Shown here in pieces: positions 27,947-37,175 of a stretch of DNA of 55,834 nt (position 1 is its first letter; each line of letters starts with the position of its first letter). Both the position numbers and the translations under genes were made by a program. The DNA is from Gammaproteobacteria bacterium (lineage in GTDB: Bacteria > Pseudomonadota > Gammaproteobacteria > Xanthomonadales > SZUA-36). The stretch is from positions 1 to 55,834 of the forward strand of contig JAJFLA010000034.1 of the NCBI GenBank assembly GCA_021772935.1. Direction: 5' to 3'. The notes below the pieces were generated by a model, which was given only the letters and a program-made list of their open reading frames with translations, did not search any database and was not told the DNA's origin.

Positions 27947-30097
27947 CTACTTGGTTTGCGCAGCCACAGCTTCACGACTCAATTCCACGATGTAGGCTTG
28001 TATGGCATCAACTTCAGCTTCGCTCAGGTCACCTGCAAAGCTGGACATGCCGAGAGGTTCAAGCAGGCCATCAAGAACAATTTGCCTGAATAACAGGTGT
28101 TTGTCAGGTGTCAGGCGCCGCAGATCAGGCAACATGGGTGTGCTGCCGTACATGCCATGACAACCGCCACAATTCATCACGTAGGCCAGACGGCCCTGTT
28201 CGATTGTTTCCGGGCTGGCCTGGATGTCCGGTGGCTCAGGAAATGGCCCGCGTTGGGCAATCGGTGATGGCAGACGTACCTTGCTGCCATCCAGCTTAAA
28301 AGACAGCACGCGGCCGCTGTTACTGTACTGTAACAAAGCTTCATTTCCGGCCAGCGTATTAAAAGCCGGTCCACCCCAGCCGGCCATGATGGCGACGTAT
28401 TGTTCACCGTCTACACTATAAGATACCGGTGCTGCGATCATGCCGGTGCCGATCTTAAGGTCAAGCAATACCTCTCCGGTTTGATCATTCATCGCATAAA
28501 AGTGACCCATAGCTGTGCCGTGGAACACCAACCCACCGGCCGTGGACAAAGCACCGCCATTCCAGATATTTGGTAGCTCCATTTGCCATACGAGACGCTG
28601 TGCGATCGGGTCCCAGGCTTTCAGATATCCAGCAGGATCGGGTAGATTCTGATCAACACTCAGTTCCGCCACATTATCCGCGCCAAAAGTAAACCACTTA
28701 TCACCTGCCTCGTTAAATACCCAGCCGACATCTCGTGAAGGTATATAGACCAGTCCGGTATTGCGGCTGTAGGACATGGATTGCCAGTTATGCCCACCAG
28801 CGGGTGAGGGAAAAACATAGCGGTCTTGTTGACTGTAATCGGCAAGTCCGGTGGTCACCGGTCGGCCACTGCTCTGATCGATATGACTGGCCCAGTTGGT
28901 AAAGACGTATTTTTCTGCGGAAATGAGCTTGCCGGTAGCGCGGTCCAGGACGTAAAAGAAGCCATTTTTCGGGGCTTGCATCAACACCTTGCGGTCTTGT
29001 CCATCGATTTGCAGCTCAGCCAGGATCATGTGTTGGGTGGCGGTATAATCCCAGGCATCCCCAGGTGTGGTTTGGTAATGCCAGATCATTTCGCCGTTAT
29101 CAGGGCGCAAGGCCAGTATGGATGCAAGAAAAAGGTTGTCACCCCCGGAAGGGCTGCGCACGTATTGTGACCAGGGTGAACCATTGCCAGTGCCGACATA
29201 TAACAGGTCCAGTTCCGGATCGTAAGCCATGGAATCCCAGGCGGTACCGCCTGCACCCTTCCAGTTACTGTCTGCATCCCAGGTGGTTGCTGCCATTTTC
29301 AATTCTTCATGCTCGAAGGGGCCGTCTGCGTTACCGGGCACAGTAAAGAACCGCCAGGCCAGTTCACCGCTGTCGCTGTCATAGGCACTGATGTAACCCC
29401 TTACATCAAATTCTGCACCACCATTGCCGATGATAACCTTGCCTTTAACCACACGTGGTGCACCGGTGATGGAATAGTATTGGTCCCGGTCGACCAGCGT
29501 GTCGACACGCCAGATGAGCTCACCGTTGCTGGCATCCAATGCAAGCAGGTAGCCATCAAGTGTGCCAACGTAAACTTTTCCCTGCCAAACAGCGACACCG
29601 CGGTTAACAACGTCGCAACAGAGCTTTTTGCCCCATGATCGCTGCACTTTGGGGTCGTGTTGCCACAGTTGTTCACCAGTTTTCGCATCCAGAGCAATGA
29701 CCCGGGACCAGGTACTGGTGGTATACATGACGCCATCGACAATAATCGGTGTGGCCTCCAGACCACGCACGGAGGCCACGCTGGATTCCCAGGCCAGCCC
29801 CAGGCGGCTTACATTTTCACGTTTGATTTTATTTAATGGAGAAAAACGTTGCTCATCGTAAGTGCGGCCATGAGACAACCAGTTACCGGGTTCTTGATCG
29901 GCTGCAACAATGCGTTCGGCGGAGACATCTGCCACTCCGCTCAAAGGCTGTGCAGCCTGTCCCATCGGTCCAGATGGCGGTGAGTGTACTCCCTGGTCGC
30001 AGCCGGACAATAACAGGGTGAGCGCAAGCAATGTTATCCACAAATAGCCTGAGCGGGTGTCGTCAATGGTGTTTTCTGGTGTTGGTGTCTGGATCAT
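27947..30097 (-). CDS. PQQ-dependent quinohemoprotein alcohol dehydrogenase (lipoprotein)
   Basis: This 716-residue protein combines an eight-bladed PQQ propeller with a C-terminal cytochrome c domain. The propeller shows repeated W-motifs such as GAKTGEQLWQHDPKVQRS-like blades, the vicinal cysteines in KKLCCDVVNRG, and GGDNLFLASI with the likely catalytic Asp. Heme c binds at CGGCH (C643, C646, H647), with M684 a likely distal ligand. The N-terminus has a lipobox LLSGC (C33) rather than a plain signal peptide; Asp at +2 suggests inner-membrane anchoring. It would oxidise an alcohol in the periplasm and pass electrons to a cytochrome. No PQQ-synthesis genes are in the window. Metal (Ca or lanthanide) is not decided. 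Confidence 0.9.
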   Translation of the reverse strand: MIQTPTPENTIDDTRSGYLWITLLALTLLLSGCDQGVHSPPSGPMGQAAQPLSGVADVSAERIVAADQEPGNWLSHGRTYDEQRFSPLNKIKRENVSRLGLAWESSVASVRGLEATPIIVDGVMYTTSTWSRVIALDAKTGEQLWQHDPKVQRSWGKKLCCDVVNRGVAVWQGKVYVGTLDGYLLALDASNGELIWRVDTLVDRDQYYSITGAPRVVKGKVIIGNGGAEFDVRGYISAYDSDSGELAWRFFTVPGNADGPFEHEELKMAATTWDADSNWKGAGGTAWDSMAYDPELDLLYVGTGNGSPWSQYVRSPSGGDNLFLASILALRPDNGEMIWHYQTTPGDAWDYTATQHMILAELQIDGQDRKVLMQAPKNGFFYVLDRATGKLISAEKYVFTNWASHIDQSSGRPVTTGLADYSQQDRYVFPSPAGGHNWQSMSYSRNTGLVYIPSRDVGWVFNEAGDKWFTFGADNVAELSVDQNLPDPAGYLKAWDPIAQRLVWQMELPNIWNGGALSTAGGLVFHGTAMGHFYAMNDQTGEVLLDLKIGTGMIAAPVSYSVDGEQYVAIMAGWGGPAFNTLAGNEALLQYSNSGRVLSFKLDGSKVRLPSPIAQRGPFPEPPDIQASPETIEQGRLAYVMNCGGCHGMYGSTPMLPDLRRLTPDKHLLFRQIVLDGLLEPLGMSSFAGDLSEAEVDAIQAYIVELSREAVAAQTK

Positions 30098-30216
30098 AGC
30101 TGAATAGTCCCGTAACTGGATGTTGCTAAATATACCGCATCATTGCAGGTGTCTGCTTACAAACAGGCGTAGCTTCTCTTACACTTGGCCGTAGATTGAC
30201 TAAAAGGAGTCTGGAT

Positions 30217-31110
30217 ATGGGGCTTACAAAAACGTACTTTGTTTTACCTTTATTGTTACTGATGATGGCTGGCTCAGTATTGGCCGCCAACGGTTGCCAG
30301 AAAGAAATACCTTATGGCAGCAATCCGCAAGCTGGCGCTTATGCCAGTGTCAACGGTATCAAAATGTACTATGAGATATATGGCAGTGGCACTCCGTTGC
30401 TACTGATTCATGGCAACGGGCAAAGCATTGCCGACATGCATTTCCAAATCGCTCATTTTTCGCAAAGCTACCAGGTCATCGTGACCGATAGCCGAGGACA
30501 TGGTAAATCCGGTCTGGGTGAGGGTCAGCTAAACTACATTCAAATGATGGAAGACTACAACACCTTGATGCAGCAGTTGAACATTACCGCTGCCGATGTC
30601 TTTGGTTGGAGCGATGGTGGTATTCAGGCCTTGTTGCTGGCGATCCATCATCCAGACAAGGTCAACAAAATGGCGGTGATGGGCGCCAACCTACGACCGG
30701 GTCAAAGCGCTGTTTACGCCTGGGTCCCGGAATTATTGCAACCTTTAAGTGATTTGATTGATGAAATGATTGCTGGCAAAGATACTTCAGATGATTGGCT
30801 TCATCATCGCCAGGTGTTGAACTTGTTGATGACACAACCCAACATTCCAGTTGAAAGCCTGCACACGATTAAGGCCCCTGTATTGGTAATCGCCGGTGAC
30901 AAGGACATCATCCGCAGCAGGCACTCCTTGGACATATTTGAGAACCTTGCCAAAGCACACCTGGCTATTTTGCCTGGTCAGACCCACTGGGCACCGACCA
31001 CTGAACCGATGGAATTTAACGCTTTGCTGGAGAAATTTTATAGTACGCCATACTCTCGACCTACTAGTCAGGAGATACTGACGACAGAATTGAACCCGCC
31101 TGAAAGCTGA
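30217..31110 (+). CDS. secreted alpha/beta hydrolase
   Basis: The 297-residue protein has a signal peptide (LPLLLLMMAGSVLAANG) and a full alpha/beta-hydrolase fold. The oxyanion region is LLIHGNG, the turn DSRGHGKSG is typical, the nucleophile S132 lies in GWSDGG, and the acid and base are likely in VIAGDKDIIRS and LPGQTHWAPT. ATG 30217 is chosen over a TTG at 30196 because AAAGGAG (30202-30208) sits 8 bases upstream. It is periplasmic and may hydrolyse an ester; it is divergent from the alcohol dehydrogenase gene. Confidence 0.88.
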   Translation: MGLTKTYFVLPLLLLMMAGSVLAANGCQKEIPYGSNPQAGAYASVNGIKMYYEIYGSGTPLLLIHGNGQSIADMHFQIAHFSQSYQVIVTDSRGHGKSGLGEGQLNYIQMMEDYNTLMQQLNITAADVFGWSDGGIQALLLAIHHPDKVNKMAVMGANLRPGQSAVYAWVPELLQPLSDLIDEMIAGKDTSDDWLHHRQVLNLLMTQPNIPVESLHTIKAPVLVIAGDKDIIRSRHSLDIFENLAKAHLAILPGQTHWAPTTEPMEFNALLEKFYSTPYSRPTSQEILTTELNPPES

Positions 31111-31181
31111 GATGACTCACAATGATCCGGACTTGACCGGTTGGGAACAAACTTTGGTTTACTTCGTGAGATAATTATCAG

Positions 31182-31844
31182 ATGCAAATATTACTGGTCG
31201 AAGATGATCTGCCCCTGGCCACTGGTCTGCAAAGTATTCTGTGCAAGCACGGTTATGTCGTAAATCACGTGGAAAATGGCAAGGATTGTTTACATGCTAT
31301 CAATACCCAACCACCGAATTTTGTCATCCTGGATCTCGGGCTTCCGGACATGGATGGTCTTACGGTGCTCAAGCACATCCGCCACAAGATAGCCTCGCTT
31401 CCGGTACTGCTGCTCACGGCCAGGGACAGCATTAGCGACAAGGTCGCAGGACTCGATAGCGGTGCCGATGATTACCTTGCCAAGCCCTTTGAAATAAATG
31501 AGTTGCTGGCGCGTTTGCGTGTGTTTGAAAGGCGGATTAGTAAAGTCGAATCAACCTTGATCACTGTAGGTGATGTATCACTTGATACTGCGTCTTACGA
31601 GGTGAGGTTGAAAGGTGTATTGCAGGAATTGTCTCGCAAGGAATTTCTTCTGTTGAAGAACCTGATGATAAATACCGGTAAGGTTCTCACTCGCAACACC
31701 TTACAAAGCCAGCTGTACAGTTGGGGCGAAGAGGTCGCCAGTAATGCCCTGGAAGTGCACATTCATCATTTACGTAAGAAGCTTGGTTCTGATTTTATAA
31801 AGACAATACGCGGTGTGGGCTACAAGTTACAGAAGAGCCCATAA
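31182..31844 (+). CDS. OmpR/PhoB-family response regulator
   Basis: This 220-residue protein has a receiver domain (LLVEDD acidic pocket, D51 phospho-acceptor in FVILDLGLPDMDG, K in LAKPFEINELLARL) and a winged-helix DNA-binding domain (SRKEFLLLKNLM, and EVHIHHLRKKLGSDFIKTIRGVGYKL). It is QseB-like in style. Its gene is 21 bases upstream of a cognate kinase and leads the iron-transport genes, so it likely controls the operon. Confidence 0.93.
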   Translation: MQILLVEDDLPLATGLQSILCKHGYVVNHVENGKDCLHAINTQPPNFVILDLGLPDMDGLTVLKHIRHKIASLPVLLLTARDSISDKVAGLDSGADDYLAKPFEINELLARLRVFERRISKVESTLITVGDVSLDTASYEVRLKGVLQELSRKEFLLLKNLMINTGKVLTRNTLQSQLYSWGEEVASNALEVHIHHLRKKLGSDFIKTIRGVGYKLQKSP

Positions 31845-31865
31845 AGTGTTAACAGAGGATTAAAC

Positions 31866-33170
31866 GTGGGCTCCATCCGGGTATTTTTAATTGCAACGAT
31901 GCTGGCCACTATGACCCTTTTTAATTTCGTGGCGACGTTGCAAGGGTATCAATCCAGTCTTGAGGAGGCTGAGAGGTTGTTTGACAATCATCTGTCGCAG
32001 ATGGTCAAGTTGATTGCCAATCTTCACGTTGAACATATGGCCAGTAATCTCAACCAGTCGAGCGACCTGGCTTATCAGTTATGGCATAAGGATCAACTTG
32101 TGGCATCATCGGCGAATTCACCGAAGGGTTTTATTACTGAGCTAACTGCTGGTTTTGATTACGCAAATTTCAACGGTTACCGGTGGCGAACACTGGTCCA
32201 TTACGCGCCTGATAGTGACTACTGGATCGTGGCGGCAGAAAGAACCGATCAACGCTTTGTTCTGGCTGAAAAGGTCATTATCAAAGCCGTAACACCCATT
32301 GTGCTGGGTATACCTCTGGTTGGCTTACTGGTATGGCTTATTATCTCCCGTGGGCTGAAACCTCTAAGAAATTTGTCCTTTCAGCTCAAACACAAACAAA
32401 TCGATGACCTGACGGCAGTTAAAATACCGGACTTGAAAGATGAACTTGAACAGGTGGTCCAATCGATCAATGACCTGGTAAGACGCCTGGGCTCGGCGTT
32501 GGAACGCGAAAAGCGTTTTACGGCTGACGCAGCACACGAACTGCGCACACCGATTAGTGCGCTAAAAGTTCAATTACATAACATTGCGGAGGAAGTATCT
32601 GCCGACAGCCAGTCTTTTGCCCAGTTGAAATCAGGTATTGAACGAATGCAGCATCTGGTCGAACAACTACTGTCACTTTACCGCTTTACACCTGAAGAGT
32701 TCGCCAACCAATTTGAACGGGTCGATATTTATTTGTTGGCGCAGAATGTGCTTGCCGAGCAGCATGACGCCTTCGAAGCCAGGCAGCAATCTCTGGAGCT
32801 AGAGGGTTCAAGCTGTTACATTGAGGGAGATCCTTTCAGCTTGGGTGCTCTGCTGCAAAACCTACTGAGTAATGCCAATAAATACACACCTTTTGGAGGT
32901 GAAATTCTGGTTTCGGTAGAATGCTCCGAAGGCAAGGTTTACCTCAAAGTTGAAGACAATGGTCCGGGGATAAAACCAGCGGATATCGATAAGGTTTTCG
33001 AGCGTTTTCACCGTCTTCAAAAGAACCTGGACCAGGTATTTGCGCAGGGTTGCGGCTTAGGCTTGACAATCGTTAAGCACGTTACAGAGTTGCACCGTGC
33101 CAGCATTGATATTCTACCTTCGCGGTTTGATAGTGGTTGTGCGTTTGTCATTCAATTCAATGAAGTTTGA
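31866..33170 (+). CDS. sensor histidine kinase of the iron operon
   Basis: This 434-residue QseC-style kinase begins at GTG 31866, preceded by GAGG 8 bases upstream. There is one N-terminal membrane span (about 5-25), a periplasmic sensor of about 115 residues, a second span (about 142-160), a short HAMP-like linker, HisKA with H224 (ADAAHELRTPISALK) and HATPase (NLLSNANKY, EDNGPGI, GCGLGLTIV). It pairs with the preceding OmpR-type regulator. Position next to a cupredoxin-fold protein and FTR1 suggests it senses iron or redox state outside the inner membrane (inference). Confidence 0.92.
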   Translation: MGSIRVFLIATMLATMTLFNFVATLQGYQSSLEEAERLFDNHLSQMVKLIANLHVEHMASNLNQSSDLAYQLWHKDQLVASSANSPKGFITELTAGFDYANFNGYRWRTLVHYAPDSDYWIVAAERTDQRFVLAEKVIIKAVTPIVLGIPLVGLLVWLIISRGLKPLRNLSFQLKHKQIDDLTAVKIPDLKDELEQVVQSINDLVRRLGSALEREKRFTADAAHELRTPISALKVQLHNIAEEVSADSQSFAQLKSGIERMQHLVEQLLSLYRFTPEEFANQFERVDIYLLAQNVLAEQHDAFEARQQSLELEGSSCYIEGDPFSLGALLQNLLSNANKYTPFGGEILVSVECSEGKVYLKVEDNGPGIKPADIDKVFERFHRLQKNLDQVFAQGCGLGLTIVKHVTELHRASIDILPSRFDSGCAFVIQFNEV

Positions 33171-33177
33171 AATCATC

Positions 33178-33531
33178 ATGATAAATAAATTTACTCGAAT
33201 GCTGGCACTGAGTTTGATTGCAGTTATGACCTTGTACTGCCCTCATGTGGTGGCAAAAACACCGGTTTTAGAAATTGAGATAAAAGATCATCTGTTTTTT
33301 CCAGCGACCATTGAAATACCAGCGAATACAAAGGTTAAACTTCTCATCATTAACCGTGATTCTACTTCGGAAGAATTTGAAAGTTATGATCTTAATCGGG
33401 AAAAAGTTATTGCAGGAAATCGCAAAGCCGTCATTTTTGTAGGTCCGCTATCAGTAGGTGAATACGAGTTTTTTGGTGAGTTTTACCCTAAAACTGCGCA
33501 AGGAAAAATAGTTGTGATCGCCAATGAATAA
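33178..33531 (+). CDS. periplasmic cupredoxin-fold protein without copper ligands
   Basis: The 117-residue protein starts at ATG 33178, 7 bases after the kinase stop; an ATG at 33160 overlapping that stop is an alternative. A signal peptide ends near CPHVVAKTP. The mature part follows the cupredoxin_1/EfeO-N pattern (IEIKDHLFFPATIEIPANTKVKL and the GEYEFFGEFYP turn). No Cys or Met remains in the mature chain and only one His, so type-1 copper is not expected. It lies directly before an FTR1 permease, like the EfeO-type partners of iron transporters. It may bind or relay iron, using its acidic segment DSTSEEFE (inference). Confidence 0.8.
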   Translation: MINKFTRMLALSLIAVMTLYCPHVVAKTPVLEIEIKDHLFFPATIEIPANTKVKLLIINRDSTSEEFESYDLNREKVIAGNRKAVIFVGPLSVGEYEFFGEFYPKTAQGKIVVIANE

Positions 33532-33555
33532 CTCACATGGTGGAGAACATACCGA

Positions 33556-34377
33556 ATGTTCCTGAACTCAGTTATTTTGATTTTCCAGGAAACCCTTGAG
33601 GCAGCCATATTGATGAGTGTACTTCTGGTTTTTGCCAGGATTAACGGGATCAGGCCCACTTGGATTATTTTCGCTATAGCTGCAGGGCTTGTGGGCGCAC
33701 TTATCTTCGCCTTCAATATGGCAGATATCTCCGACTGGTTTGATTACGTTGGCCAGGAGGTGATGAACGCACTCATCCAGCTAATCATTATCCTGTGCCT
33801 GACAGTTTTTATTGCTCTGCAATCCCTGCGGAGTCGGGTTACTGTGAGCCGACATCAAAATTTGATCTATATCACCTGCATGGTGGCGGTGGTTTCGTTG
33901 GCCATGACCCGGGAGGGCTCCGAGATTTTTATCTACATCGGTATGGTGCTGCAACAGCCGGAATATATTCGCCCTACATTGACTGGAACGGGTATTGGCG
34001 CAGGCATAGGTATTAGTTGTGGCACGCTGCTTTATTATGGATTGCTTGGCTTGCCACCCCGGTGGGCTCCTGTATGTGGGGCGACATTACTGGCACTGGT
34101 AAGTGGGAACTTTGCATCTCAGGCGATTCTGAATTTGACCCAGGCAGACTGGCTACCCTATACGAAGATTCTCTGGGACAGTTCTGTCTGGCTCCCGGAG
34201 GGGTCGTTGCAAGGGCATTTGCTATTCGCATTCTTCGGCTATGAAGCGACTCCGTCGATACTCCAGGGTATTGCTTATATTGCAGGTATGCTGTTCATTG
34301 GCTTGAGTGCTTATGTTGGTTACAGGGCAGCAGTTCATGGTAAGAAACTTCAACCCCGAGGCGAGTTGGTAAAATGA
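33556..34377 (+). CDS. FTR1-family iron permease
   Basis: This 273-residue inner-membrane protein has about seven spans and the two acidic iron motifs of FTR1/EfeU: QETLE in helix 1 (residues 11-15, with Gln for the first Arg of RExxE) and REGSE in helix 4 (119-123). It should import iron, probably Fe(III) after oxidation, or Fe(II) with a partner. No EfeB peroxidase, multicopper oxidase or full EfeO is in view; the small cupredoxin-fold protein just upstream is the likely partner. Its stop overlaps the outer-membrane protein start as ATGA. Confidence 0.92.
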   Translation: MFLNSVILIFQETLEAAILMSVLLVFARINGIRPTWIIFAIAAGLVGALIFAFNMADISDWFDYVGQEVMNALIQLIIILCLTVFIALQSLRSRVTVSRHQNLIYITCMVAVVSLAMTREGSEIFIYIGMVLQQPEYIRPTLTGTGIGAGIGISCGTLLYYGLLGLPPRWAPVCGATLLALVSGNFASQAILNLTQADWLPYTKILWDSSVWLPEGSLQGHLLFAFFGYEATPSILQGIAYIAGMLFIGLSAYVGYRAAVHGKKLQPRGELVK

Positions 34378-35129
34378 GAAAAACACACCGACTAATGAAT
34401 AGATGTTCCTGTTTGATAACAATCTGGGCTCCAGGGCTTTTATTTTTATACATTCTACTGTCGCCGGTATTGAGCAGGGCCGATGGCACCGTGGTCGACA
34501 AGATTTATCACCCTTACGTCGTCGCATTTGAGAAAGAACTGGAATGGCGGACAATATTTCAGGACCAGCAAGCCGGTGTAGATGATGATTTTCAAAAGCA
34601 GCAGCTCGCTTTCGGCATGGCATTGGGAGACCGTTGGCTTGGAGAAATTTACTTGGTAGGGACAAAGTCTGAAAATCAGGGATTTGATATAGAGGCATTT
34701 GAACTGGAAGCCAAATGGCAGATGACGGAGCAGGGTGAATTCTGGGCTGATTGGGGTTTGTTGTTTGAGCTGGAGAAAAGTGCAGGGCAGAACAGCTGGG
34801 AATTCTCTACTGGTATCCTGGTGGAAAAAGAGTGGGGCGACTGGAGTGGCACGGCAAACCTGAAACTTTCTCATGAATGGGGAGATATTATTAAGGATGA
34901 AACAGACACTACTATTGGTTTGCAGGCTCGTTATCGTATGTCAAAACAGTTTGAGCCTGCACTGGAATTTTATGGCGGAGAAGATACCCTCGCATTTGGA
35001 CCGGCGCTCATGGGCAACGTCAAGATTGGCATAGGCCGGAGTTTGCACTGGGAGACAGGTCTGTTATTCGGTTTGGACAATTCCAGTCCGGATACCACCC
35101 TCAGGGCCTTGATTGAATACGAGTTTTAA
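34374..35129 (+). CDS. probable outer-membrane beta-barrel protein of the iron operon
   Basis: The 251-residue protein has a long signal region (hydrophobic at LLFLYILLSPVLSRADG) followed by alternating strands with aromatic girdle residues (for example EFWADWGLLFELEK and GDWSGTANLKLSHEWG) and a terminal Phe (LIEYEF), as in outer-membrane barrels. About ten strands are plausible. I do not recognise a named family. It is translationally coupled to FTR1, so a role in iron passage across or sensing at the outer membrane is likely but unproven. Confidence 0.7.
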   Translation: MRKTHRLMNRCSCLITIWAPGLLFLYILLSPVLSRADGTVVDKIYHPYVVAFEKELEWRTIFQDQQAGVDDDFQKQQLAFGMALGDRWLGEIYLVGTKSENQGFDIEAFELEAKWQMTEQGEFWADWGLLFELEKSAGQNSWEFSTGILVEKEWGDWSGTANLKLSHEWGDIIKDETDTTIGLQARYRMSKQFEPALEFYGGEDTLAFGPALMGNVKIGIGRSLHWETGLLFGLDNSSPDTTLRALIEYEF

Positions 35130-35288
35130 ACAGTAGTTCACCCTTTATAACATTGCAACGGCTCACCGTTGGTATAAGTGCAATACTGTCTTTGTGGGGA
35201 ATGATTACACGCAGTTACGGAGTCATGGCGTGGGGATTTCCATTAGTTTAACAGTTGGGTTTTACCGGGCTATTAGGTTGAGTTGCTG

Positions 35289-35729
35289 ATGAAAAAGACA
35301 AGAATAATTATTATCTTCGTCGTTGCCGTTCTAACAACGTACCTGTTAGCCAGTATCATCGGGACGCAGATCGTACTCACGGACATTCTGAACTTTGGTC
35401 TGGAGGTTTCATTGTCTGACAGGGTTTCTGCCACTATTCACGATATTGTCGGCCTGGCTCCGGTCTTGTCAGCTCTAATCAGTGCTGCCTTACTTGTCGG
35501 GTTTATCGTTGCGATAATTTGCAAACGGTTCCTGGGTGGCAACCTGACCTACTGGTATCTGGCGGCGGGTTTTACCTCACTGCCGGCGACAATAATGCTG
35601 ATTAAATCAGTCATGGGTGTCACCTTGTTTGCCGCAGCACGAACGGGCTGGGGTATGTTGCTCATCGCACTTTGCGGCTTGGTTGGTGGCTGGTTATTTG
35701 CCCGGTTGACGCAAAAAAGGGATGTCTGA
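35289..35729 (+). CDS. small four-helix membrane protein, unknown function
   Basis: This protein of about 146 residues starts at ATG 35289 (a TTG two codons earlier is also open). It has four hydrophobic segments (about residues 6-26, 50-75, 85-108, 115-140) and basic ends. No motif is recognised. It is directly followed by the sugar dehydrogenase gene with no gap, so the two are probably co-transcribed. Confidence 0.65.
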   Translation: MKKTRIIIIFVVAVLTTYLLASIIGTQIVLTDILNFGLEVSLSDRVSATIHDIVGLAPVLSALISAALLVGFIVAIICKRFLGGNLTYWYLAAGFTSLPATIMLIKSVMGVTLFAAARTGWGMLLIALCGLVGGWLFARLTQKRDV

Positions 35730-36818
35730 ATGAAAACCATATTCAATGTGTGCGTACTACTTTGTCTGGCAAGTTCAGCGAACGCGACGGAATACACAAT
35801 CGAGACTGTCGCTGATGGTTTGTCCTACCCGTGGGCCATTGCGTTTTTGCCGGATGGTGACATGCTCGTGACGGAGCGTTCAGGTCAGTTGAGGCGTGTT
35901 ACGAATGGGAAACTTCAGCAACAAGCCATTGGTCCTTTGCCAGCGGTGTACGTTGCTGGACAGGGCGGTTTGCTCGATATCATCCTGGACCCTGAATTTA
36001 ACACCAATCATAGGCTTTACCTGTCATTTTCCTCTGGAACCAAAGCCGCAAACTACACACGAGTTATCAGTGCACGACTTGATGAAAACAGACTTGAGGA
36101 CATTAACACCATATTCACTGCATCACCGAGCAAAGATACACCGCATCATTTCGGTGGCCGCCTGGCATTGATGCCGGATCAGACCCTGTTGATCACCGTG
36201 GGTGAGGGTTTTAATTTCCGCGAACAAGCGCAATTTCTGGATAATCATTTTGGCAAACTGATACGTATCAACAAAGATGGTAGTGTGCCTTCTGATAACC
36301 CGTTTATTGACCGTGGTGATGCGCTACCGGAAATATGGACTTACGGTCACCGCAATCCACAAGGGTTATTGGTTTCTATTGATGGCACTGTCTGGTTACA
36401 TGAGCACGGTCCACGTGGTGGTGATGAACTGAATCTAATCAAACCCGGCAAAAACTATGGCTGGCCCGCCATTACGCACGGTATGGATTATTCAGGCGCT
36501 TACGTTTCACCCTTTACTGAGGCGAGTGGTATGGAACAGCCAGTTGTTTACTGGCTGCCTTCAATTGCCCCTGCCGGATTTTGTGAGTATCTGGGTGATG
36601 TGTTTCCGGATTGGCAAGGCAATTTGTTTGTTGCCGCGTTGGCAGAAAAGAGCGTCCGTCGCTTAGTCATGAAAAATGGCAGGGTGCAGTCGCAGGCGAT
36701 CATGTTCACTGAGATCGAGCAACGTATTCGCGAGATACAGGTGGGCCCCGATGGTTATCTTTATTTGCTGACAGACAGCGATGCAGGGCAAATACTAAAG
36801 GTATTACCAGCGAATTAA
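35730..36818 (+). CDS. PQQ-type glucose/sorbosone dehydrogenase-like protein
   Basis: This 362-residue secreted protein has a signal peptide (VLLCLASSANATE) and the six-bladed GSDH propeller. Typical stretches are VADGLSYPWAIAFLPDGDMLVTERSGQLRRV, QGGLLDIILDPEFNTNHRLYLSFS, IWTYGHRNPQGL, GPRGGDELNLI and NYGWPAITHG. It resembles soluble PQQ aldose/aldehyde dehydrogenases (E. coli YliI type) that oxidise sugars in the periplasm. It begins immediately after a small membrane protein gene and precedes a YkoF-like gene with a 19-base gap. Confidence 0.9.
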   Translation: MKTIFNVCVLLCLASSANATEYTIETVADGLSYPWAIAFLPDGDMLVTERSGQLRRVTNGKLQQQAIGPLPAVYVAGQGGLLDIILDPEFNTNHRLYLSFSSGTKAANYTRVISARLDENRLEDINTIFTASPSKDTPHHFGGRLALMPDQTLLITVGEGFNFREQAQFLDNHFGKLIRINKDGSVPSDNPFIDRGDALPEIWTYGHRNPQGLLVSIDGTVWLHEHGPRGGDELNLIKPGKNYGWPAITHGMDYSGAYVSPFTEASGMEQPVVYWLPSIAPAGFCEYLGDVFPDWQGNLFVAALAEKSVRRLVMKNGRVQSQAIMFTEIEQRIREIQVGPDGYLYLLTDSDAGQILKVLPAN

Positions 36819-36837
36819 ATACAAGGAATACAAAGCA

Positions 36838-37140
36838 ATGAAAATTGTTGCAGATATGAGTCTTTACCCACTGAAAGACGGACATCTTCCCGACATCATA
36901 GAATTTATCGAGGCGTTGCAGGGACAGGCTGGTATCGAGATTGTCACCAATCAGCTTGGCACCCAGCTTCGTGGTGAATTCGAGACCGTAACAGCTGCCA
37001 TCACCCACTGTATGCGCAAGGCTATGATGGCCCCGGATCCGGTTGTATTAGTGGTGAAATACCTGAATGTTGATGTCGATATCGGAACGGTTCCCAGCCT
37101 TACTCCACCCATTACAGTTGGTAAGAATGGTGGCAAATAA
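36838..37140 (+). CDS. YkoF-like thiamine/HMP-binding domain protein
   Basis: This 100-residue protein has the ferredoxin-like YkoF/MTH1187 pattern: ADMSLYPLKDGHLPDIIEFIEALQGQAGIEIVTNQLGTQLRGEFETVTAAI. Family members bind thiamine or hydroxymethylpyrimidine or form domain-swapped oligomers. Whether this one does is uncertain. AAGGAA precedes the start by 9 bases. It may be the last gene of the unit that begins at 35289. Confidence 0.7.
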   Translation: MKIVADMSLYPLKDGHLPDIIEFIEALQGQAGIEIVTNQLGTQLRGEFETVTAAITHCMRKAMMAPDPVVLVVKYLNVDVDIGTVPSLTPPITVGKNGGK

Positions 37141-37175
37141 ACAAGGGCCCCTGATCTGTTAGACATTACTCCCGC

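Noticed and set aside
35156-35185. Hairpin CAACGG-ctca-CCGTTG after the outer-membrane protein gene as a terminator
   Set aside because: The stem is only 6 bp and no T-run follows.
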